This document shows, one piece after another, positions 24,701 to 38,520 of a stretch of 64,000 nt of DNA. Position numbers and translations under genes: made by a program. The notes under the pieces are model-generated. The model was given only the letters and a program-made list of their open reading frames with translations. It had not been told where the DNA came from and did not search any database. Every line of letters starts with the position of its first letter. Positions within the stretch are counted from its first letter, which is position 1. The stretch lies in NCBI RefSeq assembly GCF_016545825.1, contig NC_052622.1:43175263-43239262 (forward strand), written 5' to 3'. Source of the DNA: Eucalyptus grandis. Its lineage: Eukaryota > Streptophyta > Magnoliopsida > Myrtales > Myrtaceae.

Positions 24701-25619
24701 TTTCCTAAAAGATCAAATCCCTACATGGTTTGCAGTTGCAGGGTATGTCGCAATAGCAGCCATATCCACAGCTACTCTTCCACACATGTTCCCCCAACTC
24801 AAATGGTATTACATCCTAGTCATCTATCTCTTCGCTCCAACCTTGGGTTTCTGCAATGCCTATGGCTGTGGGCTCACCGACTGGTCTCTTGCCTCGACTT
24901 ATGGGAAGCTTGCCATCTTCGTAATTGGGACATGGGCCGGTGCCTCACATGGTGGAATTCTTGCTGGTTTAGCTGCCTGTGGGGTCATGATGAATATTGT
25001 ATCTACAGCCTCGGACCTGACTCAAGACTTCAAGACAGGCTATCTGACCCTGGCTTCACCGCGGTCCATGTTCGTGAGTCAGGTGATCGGTACTGCCATG
25101 GGCTGTGTTATCTCTCCCTGCGTCTTTTGGCTTTTCTACAAGGCCTTTAAGGATCTTGGACTCCCAGGAAGTGAATATCCTGTCCCCTTCGGAACTGTTT
25201 ATCGCAGCATGGCCGAACTTGGGGTGGAAGGCTTCTCTTCCTTGCCCAAACACTGCCTCATGCTCTGCTACGGTTTTTTTGCGGCTGCCATGATCATAAA
25301 TGGGTTCAGGGATTTAGTCGGTAAGAAGTGGGCCCGTTTCATCCCGCTGCCAATGGCTATGGCAATACCCTTCTACATAGGGCCATACTTTGCCATCGAT
25401 ATGTGCGTTGGTAGCCTAATCCTGTTCATCTGGGAGAAAATCAACAAAACCAAGGCTGATGCATTTGGGCCAGCGGTAGCCTCAGGTCTGATTTGTGGGG
25501 ATGGCATATGGACATTGCCTAGCTCAATACTCGCTTTGGCAAGGGTTAATCCACCAATTTGCATGAAGTTCCTATCAAGAGCCGCGAACAAGAGAGTCGA
25601 TGCCTTCCTGGGATCTTAG
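21774..25619 (+). CDS. YSL-B: intact YSL (OPT family) metal-nicotianamine transporter, 714 residues
   Basis: Six exons: 21774-22224, 23438-23601, 23799-23896, 23978-24112, 24245-24434 and 24513-25619. They total 2,145 bases, or 714 codons plus stop, with all phases consistent. Residues 1-65 are hydrophilic and charged. Membrane segments start at about 70 ([20 protein letters not shown]). Exon 2 gives [10 protein letters not shown] (from residue 152), exon 3 has [18 protein letters not shown], exon 5 has [14 protein letters not shown], and exon 6 has a hydrophilic loop near 380-405 then a long run of helices ending in the conserved C-terminus around DAFLGS. These are OPT/YSL signatures; recalled similarity is best to the YSL5/7/8 group. 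YSL proteins move metal-nicotianamine complexes across membranes with protons; Arabidopsis YSL7 and YSL8 are also reported to import the bacterial peptide syringolin A. Intron 5 (24435-24512) has a GC donor, is 78 bp and has no in-frame stop. Exon 1 is much more GC-rich than the rest. The substrate cannot be told from sequence. Confidence 0.93.
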
Positions 25620-28600
25620 TCCTGCAGTTTAGACTCATGAAGATGGCGTGAAATCTCAAGCACATCGCAAGTCTCTAGATGGACGTCATGATCTGCTCTA
25701 TCTTCCTGTTTTTCCTGCAATCTCCCAAAATCCCAGTGAAGCACTCGTAGCAGCTAGGAGCTGCGAAACTGCTCTTGTATGTAACCCAACTGTCTTCGGT
25801 GCTTCTCTTCATGCCTTATAGAATCCACATTCTGGCAGTAGCCAATTATAATTTTCACGTATTACCATTGATAATATGAAACTCTAGGGAAGATTGAACT
25901 GCTACTACCCTCTTCTTTTCTTGGAATAGTTGAATACACACTGTCCCCAGACAGTTGGTAGGAAATATTAGAGTCTGTGTCTGCCAATGGTCCAAATTAT
26001 AGTTTTTAGTCTTCGGATATGAGAAACAAAATGACTCTGGGTGCTATTGTCGTAAACTAAATTAAACAAATTACTTAAGTGCAATTAAGAATGATGTAGT
26101 TTTAAAATTTTCCGATTTCTCTATCTTCTTTTCTAGTTGAAGGAGACAATGACTTCGGTTTTTAGTATCGTTGAATGAAGAAAAATAGTCGACCGTAACT
26201 TTGCGGTTCACTAGCGTTGAGAACAGCAGCGAGAGGGGAGCACGACTCAACTCGAAGACTTGCGTCAAGAGAAATGGCGACTGAAGAGGGAACGGCACGA
26301 ACGCCTCGACTTGCTGCAGGAACTGGAAATAGATCCGGCAATTCCAAATGCGAAAGCAAGCTACCTACAAGCGAGAGATCGGTGAAAATAGGAGAGTAGA
26401 AGAGCACAATCTCGGTTTTGAAATTTTGAGTGTCTTCTCAATTAAGCCTCCGCATCTGCTTTTAGTCTTAGAAGACCAAGCGAGTTGAAATACGAGTCAT
26501 TCAAGCAACCCATCGTGACCCGTTGTATCGGACCCTGTCTTTTTCGTTAATTCATTCTGCCTTACTCTGTTGCCAAACGAGTTACCCCCTCGGTACGCGA
26601 TTCCTTGAACATGAGTCTTGGACTTATGCCACTTGAATCACGGTCTCTTTTATCAGGATCGGGATTCACAGGGGGTAACACGTAACCTTTGATCAGGGTT
26701 CTCTTTTCCCTGACCGCTCGACCCTCTTGCAAGTCATGATGCAAAGCCCCCTCTTGAAACCAAGACCATCTTTCCATTCCATCGATTCCGGCCTTAAGAG
26801 TGGTTTGGATAGTTAAAAAATTCCCTGTTTTCACGTAGATCCGATTTCAGCAAGGTCAGAAATGTAAATCCTTCGACTTCTCGTCCCCATCAGCAGGCTA
26901 TACAATCAAGAAAACGATACGACGGGACAGTCTCTGTTTGCATCGAGATGGAGATGGTTAAGAATCGTTCTGTACACTGAATCTCCCAGTTCCAATGAAG
27001 AAGGCATTGAAAATTCACGATCGATGTTCATACGTCCGCTGTTCTTGTCTTCGTTCGATTCTTGCTATATATCGGAAATGGACCCTCCGCTGTTATTGTC
27101 TTCGTTCGATTCTTGCTATATATCGGAAATGGACCCTCCGATGTCTCTCCACCAATGGAGACTCTCGCGATGACCTTTTTTTCCACATAAAGGACGAGTG
27201 AGTATTCCCCAAGGTCCAAGCAGCGTGTCGTGCACTTCGGAGCGAACTGAATTACGACTCGCGTTCGGATTGTCCAAAAACATCCAGCTGCCTGAAAATC
27301 ACCTTCCGTTTTGAAAGTACCAGTCGTGGTTTGTTTTTTGCTGGCCAAGTAGCTTGGGATGAATGTGATTTTCTGAATAAAATGAACGATTACTACCATA
27401 AAAAAATTATAAATTATGTCAAGCCCGAATTTTTTAAACTTACTCATTGTGACGCAAATACCTTTGAGTTTTTTTAGCGTCATAAAAAAAACTGACACGG
27501 TGTGATGGATATACATTAGATGGAACTGAAATAGAGGGCATATATGATTTTTTTCGTGATAAAAAAAAAAGTTATGAATATTTGTGTCACCATAGACAAG
27601 TTTAGAAATGACCGTCTTTCGGGCAAAAACGACGAGTGAATGGTTCCCCAAGCCCAAGTAGCGTGTCATGCCCTTGAAGTGGACCAGATTATGACTCGTG
27701 CTTGGATTATCAAAAAATATCTAGCTGCCTAAAAATCACTTGCTCTTTTTAAATTATTCTAATGGTTGTTTGTTCTCTGTTGGCTACGTAATTTGGGGCG
27801 AATGCAATGTTTTGAATTAAATGAATGATTACTATAAGAAAAAATATCAAAATATGATCACCGTGACATAAATACTCCAATTTCCATCATAAAAAACCTC
27901 GAAGTGACAAATATACCTTGGATGGAATCAAAATAGAAGATATGTGTGTGTGTGAATCAAAATATATATATATATATATAATTTTTCTCGTGATACAAAA
28001 AAAGTTGGGGTATTTACATTACAATGAACAAGTTTAGAATTTTTGTGATGTCAAAAAAGTTAAGACTATTTATGTTACAGTGACTATAGTTTAGGTTTCT
28101 TTGTTGTGTTTACCTTTAAATGAAAGAATCATGAAAATTGCGCAAAAAGAATATGGCAACAGAAGAATTCAAAAAACTTTGGTGTATATTCTTTTGGTTG
28201 TTGTTCTTCTTTTGGCTGCATGTTGATGGCCTATGTGCTTGGTCCGATGTGACAAGTCTCTTGCCTCACTCCACAAAATTGATTAGTCCAAAATCTCAAA
28301 TGAATGTCGATTAAAGCTCCGTGATTCATTCCTCAGATTCGCATTAGATACTAAAAACGGTGGAACTGTGTGTGTTTGACGATCTTGAGCCATCCGCATC
28401 AACGAATTCGATTGGCTGAAGAGAGCCTAAGGTTATCTATCAATGCAGTTGTGACGACAAGTTTCGATGCCCCTCATGTCATTCGGGTCATGCATCCGAT
28501 CGGTGTGCTTAAGGGATCGTTAGTCTTTCCGGCATGATTACTCTTTTTTTTTTCTTTTTAACGAGTGTCGAATTGAAATAAAATCTGCGATTTTTTGAGC

Positions 28601-31600
28601 ATTGAATCTCTCGATAGAGCATTTCTAGAAATTGACCCACGTAGGGGATATTGACCGTTGGGATTGGTATAAAGGAGTGGACGAGTTGAAACTTACAAGA
28701 GACCAATTTTTTTTCAATGGCCATGATTCTTTTCGCTACCATCCAACAACAGAGAGTTCAACTCATTGACTCACAAAATCGAAGTGAGTTTGGACATAAA
28801 TCTGAACAACTAAATGAACATATTTAGAATGTGAGTATGAATGTAAATTTGAACAAATAAATGAATATAGTTAGGAAGTGAGTCCGAATGTGAATCCGAA
28901 TAAATGACAGAAGTGGAACTATTATTGCATACCAAGACTACATAGATTAACCAACCAAGTTAAAAGTATTAAGTAAATTAAATTAACTTAATGCGTAAAA
29001 TTTTCACTTACCTTGAAATTGACTTCAGACTCAGAGCTTTAAATCACCCCTAAGCAAAATAAACAAAACTGAAATTCAACAATGCTTAATTTTAAAACGA
29101 CAAAAGTTGGTGGGAAGCAATGAAAACTCAAAAGGTTGAAACGGAAACTTTAATTATTTCAAGTGTGGGATCTCTGTTTCCATTTGTGGGTTTTTGAAAA
29201 CAAAAGCTTGAAGAAGTGAGTGGGTGATCCAATATTAATGAAGTGAAACCTCTACTTTTGAAAGTCGAAAGCTTGCCATGGTTTTGTTGATACAACTAAG
29301 CAAGAAAATTTTTAAAGTGTTCTCGATAGTTATCACAAAGTGTAATGATTAATCAAGGTTAAAAGAAATTTTAAACTTTGGGTAAAAGGTGAGTGCTTTA
29401 ATTAATGAGCTTCAAATGACTCCTATAAGGTTAGCTAGGATACACTTGCCCAAAATAACTAACCAAAAACCAAAAATCGCCAATGGTTAATTTTAAAAAT
29501 GACAGAATCTATTGTTAAGAAGTAGTGAAATTAAAAGATTTACCTCGTTCGTACTCAAAAGGTTGAGATAGAAACTTTGATTAATTTGAGTATGGGACAT
29601 CTGTTTCTACTAGTGGGTTTTCAAAAATGAAAACTTGAAGAAGTGAGTGGGTGGTTGAAAGTTAATGAAGTGGAACCTCTACTTCTGGAAAGCGAACGCC
29701 TATGTTAATTTTCCTCATATAATCAAGGCAAGAAATTCTTTAAAGAGTTCTCAATAGTTATCAAGAAAAAAACAATGATTAATCAAGGTTAAAAGAAATT
29801 TTAAACTTTGGCTAAAAGGTGAGTGCTTCAATAAATGAGGACAGATAACCCCTATAAGGTTAGCTAGGATACACTCAGCCTAAAAGAACTAAGCAAAACT
29901 GAAAATCAACAATGTGTAATTTTAAAAACGACATAATATGTTGGTAGGAAGTGGTGAAATTAAAGATTTACCTTGTCCAGATTCAAAAGATCGAGATAGA
30001 AACTTTGATTAATTCAAGTATGGGACCTCTGTTTCTACTTGTAGGTTTTTGAAAACGAAAGCGGGAAAAAGTGAATGGGTGATTGAAAGTTGAAGTGGAA
30101 TCTCTACTTTGGGAAAGGAAATGCTTGTCATGGTTTTCCTCATACGATAAGGGCAAGAAAATTTTTAAAGAGTTCTCAATAGTTATCAAGAAAGACTAAT
30201 GATTAATCAAGGTTAAAAGAAATTTAAACTTTGGCTAAAAGGCGAGTGCTTCAATGAATGAGCTTCAAATGACCCCAATAAGGTTAGCTAGGATACACTT
30301 GGCCCAAAAGAACTAAACAAAATCGAAAATCAACAATGTTTAATTTTAAAAACGACAAAATCTATTGGTAGGAAGTAGTGAAATTAAATGACTTACCTTG
30401 TTCAGATTCAAAAGGTTGAGACAGTAACTTTGATTAAATTGAGTGTGGGACCTTCGTTTTTATTTGTGGGGTTTTGACGGTGAAAGCTTGAAGAAGTTAG
30501 TGGATGGTTGAAAGTTCATCAAGTGGAATCTCTACTTTTGAAAGCGCACGCTTGTCATGGTTTCCTCATATGACCAAGGCAAGAAAGTTTTTAAAGAGTT
30601 CTCAATAGTTATCAAAAAAGAGTAATGATTAATCAAGGTCAAAAGAAATTTTAAACTTTGGCTAAAAGGCGAGTGCTTCAATGAATGAGTTTCCGATGAC
30701 CCCAATAAGGTTAGCTAGGATACACTTGGCCCAAAAGAACTAAACAAAATCGAAAACCAACAATGTTTAATTTTAAAAATGACAAAATCTATTGGCGGAA
30801 GTATGAAATTAAAAGATTTACCTCGTTCAGACTTAAAAGGTTGAGACATAGACTTTAATTAATTTGAGTGTGGGACCTCCAGTTCTATTTGTGGGTTTTC
30901 GAAAACGAAAACTTAAAGAAGTGAGTTGGTGGTTAAAAGTTAAGGAAGTGGAACCTTTACTTTTGGAAAGCAAAAGCTTGCCATGGTTTTCCTCATTCGA
31001 ACAAGGCAATAAAATTTTTTAAGAGTTCCCAATAGTTATAGAGAAAGAGTAATGATTAATTAAGGTTAAAAGAAATTTTAAACTTTAGCTAAAAGGTAAG
31101 TGCTTTAATGAATGAGCTTCAAATGACTCCTATGTGGCTAGCTAGGATACACTTAGCCCAAAAGAATTAGTCACGAGAAAATATTTTAATGGAAATCAAG
31201 ATGAGGTCCTCGGCCAAGTATGCGCAAGAATCACCAATGCATCAATGAACTAGAGTTAAAATTAATGATATTATGCATGATGTCAAAACTACCAAGTTCA
31301 ATATCTCAAACCAAAGTACAGCTATAAAATATTTTTAGTCCACTAAAATCATCAATGAAAGACATTAAAAATTAGGAAAAATCTCAATTCAATATATTTG
31401 AATCTTAAAATCATCAAATGCGAATTTCAAAACATATCGGCCCTATTCCATAAATAATACAGTGACGAGTTAAGTATTGCCATATTACACCACTAATGTA
31501 CACGGCGAAATCTATCAACTTAATGGAAATCTAGTTATGGAAATTAATCTTAAATATTATAATCGAATCATGGAATTTCCGGATGTCACAATTTGTGTCA

Positions 31601-32490
31601 CATTGTTCAAGTTTATGGTTTTTGGCAATACAAAAAAAGTTCAGGATATTTATGTCAAAGTGAGTATAATTTGAGTTTTTTTTTTTTTTTGGCAGTATTT
31701 TTCTGTAAATGAAAGAATTGTGAAATCTTTTGCAAAAAGAATATAACGTTAGGAGAATTGAAAAAACTTTGGTGTATCTTCTTTTCTTTCTTTCTTTCTT
31801 TTTTGGGTTTTTATTCTTTTGGCCGCAGGTTGATTGAGTCATCTCTGGCACGTTGTGACTTCGATGTAGCCTCCCTCTAGACAATTGACTATTCCAAACT
31901 CTCAAACGATTGTTTGATTAAAGCCCTGTGATTACCCTACGAGTTAACATCAATCACGAAACGAACATAACGAAAGGCCAAAATGCAGATATTTTAACCC
32001 ACCCGATTCATTCCCCAGATTCTCATTAGATTACTATAAACGCGGGAACCGTGTGGATTTGATGATCTTGAGCCGTCCAAATCGATGAATTCGATCGACC
32101 AAAAAGAGTATGCTCCCCATGTCGTACAGGTTGGGTGCCCGGTCAATGTGCTCAAAGGGATCGTCAGTCTTTGCAGCGCAACCCTTTTTTTTTTCTTTAA
32201 CGAGAGTCGTATTGAAATATTCACAATTTTTTTAGCATCAAACTAGTCTAATCTAATCTAAACTCTCAATGGAGCGTTTCTAGATATTTTACCCGCGCGG
32301 GAGAAAGTGACCGTTGCGATTGGCCTCCAGGAGTGGGCGGGTCGAAACTCCCAAATTTGTACTCATCATCCAGTTGCATCAGCAAGAAACGCCGTTAAAA
32401 TCCGTCCTTCTCAGGCCGTTCGTCATTTCCGTCGTCTCGGCCTCATTTGAGGTAAGCAGGCGACGACGAGGTGTCAGTGCGAGCTTTTAG
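25620..32490 (+). repeat. YSL spacer unit 2, between YSL-B and YSL-C
   Basis: It is collinear with 12,033-19,320 but without the M1 MITE (empty site 28,145-28,153) and without the inverted insertion. It adds a short TG/TA microsatellite near 27,944-27,981. It ends in the promoter and leader of YSL-C. No supported protein gene is present. Confidence 0.8.
29030..31140. repeat. ~426-bp tandem repeat array in spacer unit 2
   Basis: TAGCTAGGAT landmarks lie at 29,432, 29,861, 30,285, 30,712 and 31,139, giving intervals of 429, 424, 427 and 427. The units are more regular than in unit 1. Each unit can be matched to its counterpart about 13.1 kb upstream, so the array predates duplication of the spacer. 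Confidence 0.85.
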
Positions 32491-32608
32491 CTAGTAGCAG
32501 GTCGAACAGCTCTTTAAATTCGCCATGTTTGTTTCGCATTGATACGGCGCTCTGATCATCGTCGCAGAAGTCAGGCAGGGAACGGCCCTCGGCAAAGACG
32601 AATTGGAG

Positions 32609-35600
32609 ATGGCAGAGAGAAGCGACCGCTCGTTGTCGGAGGATGAGAATCGGATGAATCCGGAATCCGAGGCGAAGGTGAAGAAGGGTGGGAGTGGGAG
32701 CCAGAGCTGGAGCTGGGAGGACGAGAACAACGGTCTGTTGGTGGAGAGGATCTTCGAGGGCCAGGGGGTGCCGTCGTGGAGGAGACAGCTGACGTTCAGG
32801 GCGTTTGTGGTGAGCTTCGCACTGAGCGTCATGTTCGCCGTCATCGTCATGAAGCTGAACCTCATGACGGGCATCATCCCGTCGCTGAACGTCTCGGCGG
32901 GGCTCCTTGGGTTCTTCTTCGTCAAGACGTGGACCAAGGTCCTGGAAAAGTCCGGGCTGCTCCGGGTCCCCTTCACGCGGCAGGAGAACACGGTGATCCA
33001 GACCTGCGTGGTGGCGTCCTCCGGCATCGCTTTCAGCGGTACGTTGGCTCGTCTTTCACTCTTGGCTGCAATTTGAGATAGCGCGAACTGTGAAGTGCTC
33101 TGCTTTAGCAGCTTTGTCTGCTGACTTGCTCTCTGTCATTTATAATTGAAACTAAGCGTACATGATTTCTTACCCTTACGTACCTTTTGGCTTCTCCTAA
33201 GTTGTTCTATCCTCCGGTCTAGTGAATTGCCCAAAGTCATCACTGTAACCACAACCAGAACAAGCACCTGTAAAAAATTATTCACATAAATAATTAATTA
33301 ATCAAGAACAATCGGATCAATATATGACTATAAAATACCAAAATTAATAAGTACAACGAAATTAAAACATATATGTTTAAGCCATTACTTCATTTGAAGA
33401 AATCTATTAGAATGCAAAGATCTTCCTCTCAATAACCTATTTTAGTAGAGCAGTTTTTTTTTATAGGATTAAGTAATTGATAGATAGAACCTACTATTTT
33501 ATAGGCTAGAGAGAGGATTTAGCAAACCCTAATCAATAGTGTGTCAAATGGGCTCCTCCTATTACGGGTTTCAATTAAACACTATTGCTACACTTTATTG
33601 CTCAACTAGCCTCGTCATTAATATATGCTAAAACTCAGTTCAATAAATTCACTTAAGGTTTAACAAATATTTGAATATTCATTAATCCGATTATTTAAAA
33701 TATAAAATTAATTAATTAATATAAGCCAATATTATAAGAAATTTCCAACAGCACCATCTTGCACTTGAGCCTATGCTGAATTGAGGAAGGAATCCTGGGT
33801 TTCAATGGAATCAACACATGCGAATTTCTGGTGTCGTCTTTCATTTTTTTTTTTCCCTTCTTTTCTTGAGCTGGTCCTACTTCATCGACTGTTCAGTGGA
33901 GAATCAATTAGGATTCATATATGGGTATTTTCAGAGTTTTAGGATATGGGCATAGAATTTTCTAAGTTTTCCTCCTTGGTGTCTTCAGCAATGGAATAAA
34001 ATTATAAAAGTCTACGAGTCAGCAGTCAAGATTCCCTCAGGCTGTGGCTATCCTTTTATCTAGATCGGGGTCCACCGTGAATGATGCTCAAGCTGAACTG
34101 CTTCTTAGTCCACAATTTAGAGCCTTTGAAAGCGGCACGGCCCTTGCAGCTCTGTAGACGCTGATTTTTGGAGCCAGAAAAATTTGGAAGCATTCATAAT
34201 TAGATGACGAAAAGAGAATTTTAAATGCTAATCCACCAATTTTATCCTGTCATTATGGAACTTCTGTCTATTGGGAGCGCTGTTATTTTACTCGGGAAAT
34301 TTATGGAGGTGTAAAGGTTCCGGGAACGCCAAAATTCTTAAGTCCAAAGGAAGGATTGCCTCTTTTGCACAGAAACGCCGGTTACCCAGAAAAATGTCAA
34401 TCTCATGGATTCTAATTGAACTGCTCTGCATATACACAGATGACATGTAGGATGGCTGTTTCTATGTAAACAACACAAAGTAGGGCATTTGGCCATAACT
34501 ATATTGAATAGTCAGTACACTAATTTCATGTGCATATTTGAGGTCATGTGTTTCTTGGAACATATTCTATGATAACCAATGCCAATGAGCTCAAGAGGTA
34601 TGCAGAGATAATGTTCATGTATTCTTTTGAAGTTGATAATTCAGATTTATGTATGCAACTATGCAAAAATGAAGGAACCTCTCCTAAGTTTGAGTGCAAG
34701 CTCATTCGCTAACCATCTCCAAATAAAATCAGTTGCACATAGCGAGTTTGCCTATTGTCACCACTGCTTCTTTTTCTTTGGGGCAGACCACCGCTTGTTC
34801 AATTCAATTCGTTTTCCCAGTTTATTGTCATGTGTTTACTGTCGTTTCAGTTGCTTGAAAAGTATTTCAGCTGGAAAAGAAAGAGAAATATTTTGACTGG
34901 AAAGTAGTAATTAAACGTCTGCTTCTCTCAACAAAAAAGATAGATAGGCTCTTGCTTCTGTTTCATATGGAATATTTATTCAACTGAAGTGGTCTGCTTT
35001 TAGTCATTGACCTCCCTTTGTCGCGTGTTAGATATAACAGTGACTTTCGATCCAATAATAATCTCTTTGAATCTGATTAAACTTTTCTTGGAAGAAAGTA
35101 ATTATAAGAGATGTAAACTTGCGTATCATTTTTGGATGAATAGCTAGAGCTATTTGCTGAAAAATGTGGTGCTCTGTGATTTTATATGAGCAGGAGGTTT
35201 CGGGAGTTATCTCTTTGCAATGAATGAGCGAGTTGCTAATCAATCAAAGGATACGCAGAGTGCTCATGTTTACAAAAATCCATCACTGCTGTGGATGATT
35301 GGTTTTCTATTTGTTGTCAGTTTCCTTGGCCTCTTTGCTGTGGTGCCTCTCCGAAAGGTATTCTTTGCATGTTGCATGTTTTTTTCTGTGGCAATTATAG
35401 TGATTGCCAATTAATCCCCATGATACACTGCACTTGAAAAGATTCTCTTTCACCATGAGAAAACCAAACGTGTGGGGCTTGCATGTACCGTTTAGATTCA
35501 CTCATGCTTGCCCTTCTCTGGTTTCAGATTATGATTATTGACTTCAAATTAACGTATCCTAGCGGCACGGCAACTGCTCATCTTATAAATAGTTTCCACA

Positions 35601-37345
35601 CACCTGAAGGGGCCAAGCTAGCTAAGTAAGACACTATAAGCTGGAAAGCCTTCTCATTTGTTTGTCAATATGTTGGTTCTCATCGGCTTTAATTTTTCTC
35701 CTGAAGGAAACAAGTGAAAGCATTGGGAAAGTTCTTCTCCTTCAGCTTCTTGTGGGGCTTTTTCCAATGGTTCTACAAAGCTGAAGATGATTGTGGTTTT
35801 GCAAACTTCCCTAGTTTGGGGCTTAAGGCTTTCCAAAACAGGTGCATAAGCTTAACAAACTTCCACTTTACAGTCTGCAACTAGTTTTGGGTTGTAAGTT
35901 GGCCTTTACTTCGATGTCATGCACTTTAATAAGCAAAGCTATTAGCTGACTCTCTTACATGGATAACGTGAAGGTTTTACTTTGATTTCTCCGCAACATA
36001 TGTTGGAGTTGGGATGATTTGCCCATACATTATAAATATCTCAGTGCTACTAGGAGGAATTCTATCCTGGGGTTTAATGTGGCCTCTAATAGAAACCAGA
36101 AAGGGACATTGGTATCCTGCAGAGGAAAGCCCAACCAGTATGCGCGGACTTCAAGGTTATAAGGCAAGTCAAGATATACATGCAAATGTGCAAGTTTGCT
36201 TGTCTTTTATTTATCCTCTAATCTTATAATACCAATTTGTTAGGTTTTCATTGCCATTGCCATGATATTGGGTGATGGGCTCTACAACTTCTTCAAGGTG
36301 CTTGGTCGAACGCTCTTTGACTTGTACCATCAGCTCCGAGATAGAGAAATGACCCATGTCCTCCCCTTTGCAAATGGTTCCTCTCTTGATAACCCTCAAG
36401 TATCTTATGATGACCAACGACGGACACAGCTTTTCCTAAAAGATCAAATCCCGACATGGTTTGCAGTTGCAGGGTATGTCACAATGGCAGCCATATCCAC
36501 AGCTACTCTTCCGCACATATTCCCCCAACTCAAATGGTATTACATTTTAGTCATCTATCTCTTTGCTCCAACCTTGGGTTTCTGCAATGCCTATGGCTGT
36601 GGGCTCACCGATTGGTCTCTTCCCTCGACCTATGGGAAGCTCACCATCTTCATGATTGGGGCATGGGCCGGTGCCTCACATGGTGGAATTCTTGCTGGTT
36701 TAGCTGCCTGTGGAGTCATGATGAATATTGTGTCTGACCTCGGACTGACTCGGGACTTCAAGACAAGCTATCGACCCGGCTTCACCACGGTCCATGTTTG
36801 TGAGTCGGGTGATTGGTACCGCCATGGGCTGCGTTATCTCTCCCTGCGTCTTTTGGCTTTTCTACAAGGCATTTAAGGATCTTGGACTCCCAGGAAGTGA
36901 ATATCCTGTCCCCAACGGAATTGTTTATCGCAGCATGGCTGAACTTGGAGTGGAAGGCTTCTCTTCCTTGCCCGAACACTGCCTCACGCTCTGCTACTGT
37001 TTTTTCGCTGCTGCCATGATCATAAATGGGTTCAGGGACTTACTTGGTAAGAAGTGGGCCCGTTTCATCCCACTGCCAATGGCTATGGCAATACCCTTCT
37101 ACATAGGGCCATACTTTGCCATCGATATGTGCGTCGGTAGCTTAATCCTATTCATTTGGGAGAAAATTGACAAAGCCAAGGCCGACGCGTTTGGGCCAGC
37201 GGTAGCTTCAGGTCTAATATGTGGGGATGGCATATGGACATTGGCTAGCTCAATACTCGCTTTGGCAGGGGTTAATCCACCAATTTGCATGAAGTTCTTA
37301 TCACGAGCCACGAACAAGAGAGTTGACACCTTCCTGGGGTCTTAG
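32609..37345 (+). pseudogene. YSL-C: YSL transporter with exon 6 frameshift
   Basis: Exons: 32609-33038, 35194-35357, 35528-35625, 35707-35841, 35974-36163 and 36244-37345. The upstream start codon used by A and B is ACG here, so the first ATG is at 32,609, costing only 9 residues. Splice sites are sound, again with a GC donor for intron 5. In exon 6 two single-base losses within TATCGACCCGGCTTC (36,769-36,783, versus TATCTGACCCTGGCTTC in B) shift the frame and lead to TAA ending at 36,876. A net 3-bp change just upstream alters the preceding residues. The rest of exon 6 continues in the shifted frame to the usual C-terminus. The product would lack about 180 C-terminal residues. A sequencing error cannot be excluded, but two separate losses argue for real decay. 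Confidence 0.8.
33150..34365. other. Unrelated ~1.2-kb replacement in YSL-C intron 1
   Basis: YSL-A and YSL-B share a ~290-bp intron stretch (22,345-22,617 in B). In YSL-C it is replaced by about 1.2 kb of AT-rich sequence with no counterpart elsewhere in the window. No inverted ends, LTRs or coding frame were recognised. It may be the ancestral intron or an old insertion. Confidence 0.5.
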
Positions 37346-38330
37346 TCCGGCAGTTTAAATGCACAAAGATGGCATGAAATCTTGAGCACTTCGCAAGTCT
37401 CTAGATGTACGTCATGATCTGCTCTACCTTCTCGTTTTTCTTGCAATCTCACAAAGTCTCTGTGAATCAGTCATAGTAGCAACTAGGAGCTGCGAAATTA
37501 CTCCGTATAATGTAACCCAACTGGGTGGGGGAAAAAGTGTCCTATGGTAATAAATGTATATGATACTATCTTTGGTGCTTTTCTTCATGCCTTATAGAAT
37601 CCACATTTCTAGCATTAGCCAATTATAATATACAAGCACTGCCCTTGACAAAACGAAACTCCAGGGAAGATTGAACAGCTAAGCCCTTACCCTCTTCTTT
37701 TCTTGGAATAGTTTGAATACACACTGTCCCCAAACGGTAGGAAATATTAGAGGAACTTGTGTCTGCCATTGGTCCAAACTCTAGCTTTTAGTCTTCGAAT
37801 ATGAGAAATAAAACGACTGTGGGTGCTATCGTCGTAAACTAAATTAAACAAATTACTTAAGTGCGATTAAGAATGATGTAGTTCCAAACCGACATGACGA
37901 TAAAACGGATGTACACAAGAACAAAAGCACCTCTTATAGGGTCGTAATTATTAATTCATGATTCTCTTGATTGTGCTTAGAATGATGGCGACACAAAAGG
38001 TCAGAATTATATAAAGTTATTTTGTACATCGACAAAACATGAATATTATACGTTTTGTAATTTGTCAGATTAGATATCAATTAAGTAAGCCAATCCTAAC
38101 ATATGGAGCATCACTCTACATGGCTCATTTGACTAAGGAAACAAACTCCATTTTACAACAAATTTTCTCTTTTCATTTTGATCATAACTCCACTTCCTCT
38201 AATTTATGCTCCATTTATATTGTAAGCTTCTATATTTTTTCCATTTTATGGCAGCATTTCGACTGGTAGATAAAGGATAAACTCAATAAGCATGTAGAGA
38301 GAATAAATACTGGAACAAAAGAGTTGTTTT

Positions 38331-38354
38331 GGGGGGGAGGGGGAGGGGGTGGGG
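38331..38354 (+). other. G-quadruplex-type G tract
   Basis: Four G runs of 7, 5, 5 and 4 are separated by single A or T bases, about 1 kb downstream of YSL-C. This meets the usual G4 pattern with very short loops. Confidence 0.6.
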
Positions 38355-38520
38355 TCGTAAAAAGCACTTTCATTCAATCGAAGAGGTTTGAGAATACGCT
38401 CCATGATTTCATTTTTTTGAGTTTCTTCTAAGTTAAGCCTCCGCATCTGTTTTTAGTCTTAGAAAACCCAACGAGTTGAAAAACGAGTCATACAAGGTAA
38501 TTGACATGACTAGTTTTATT

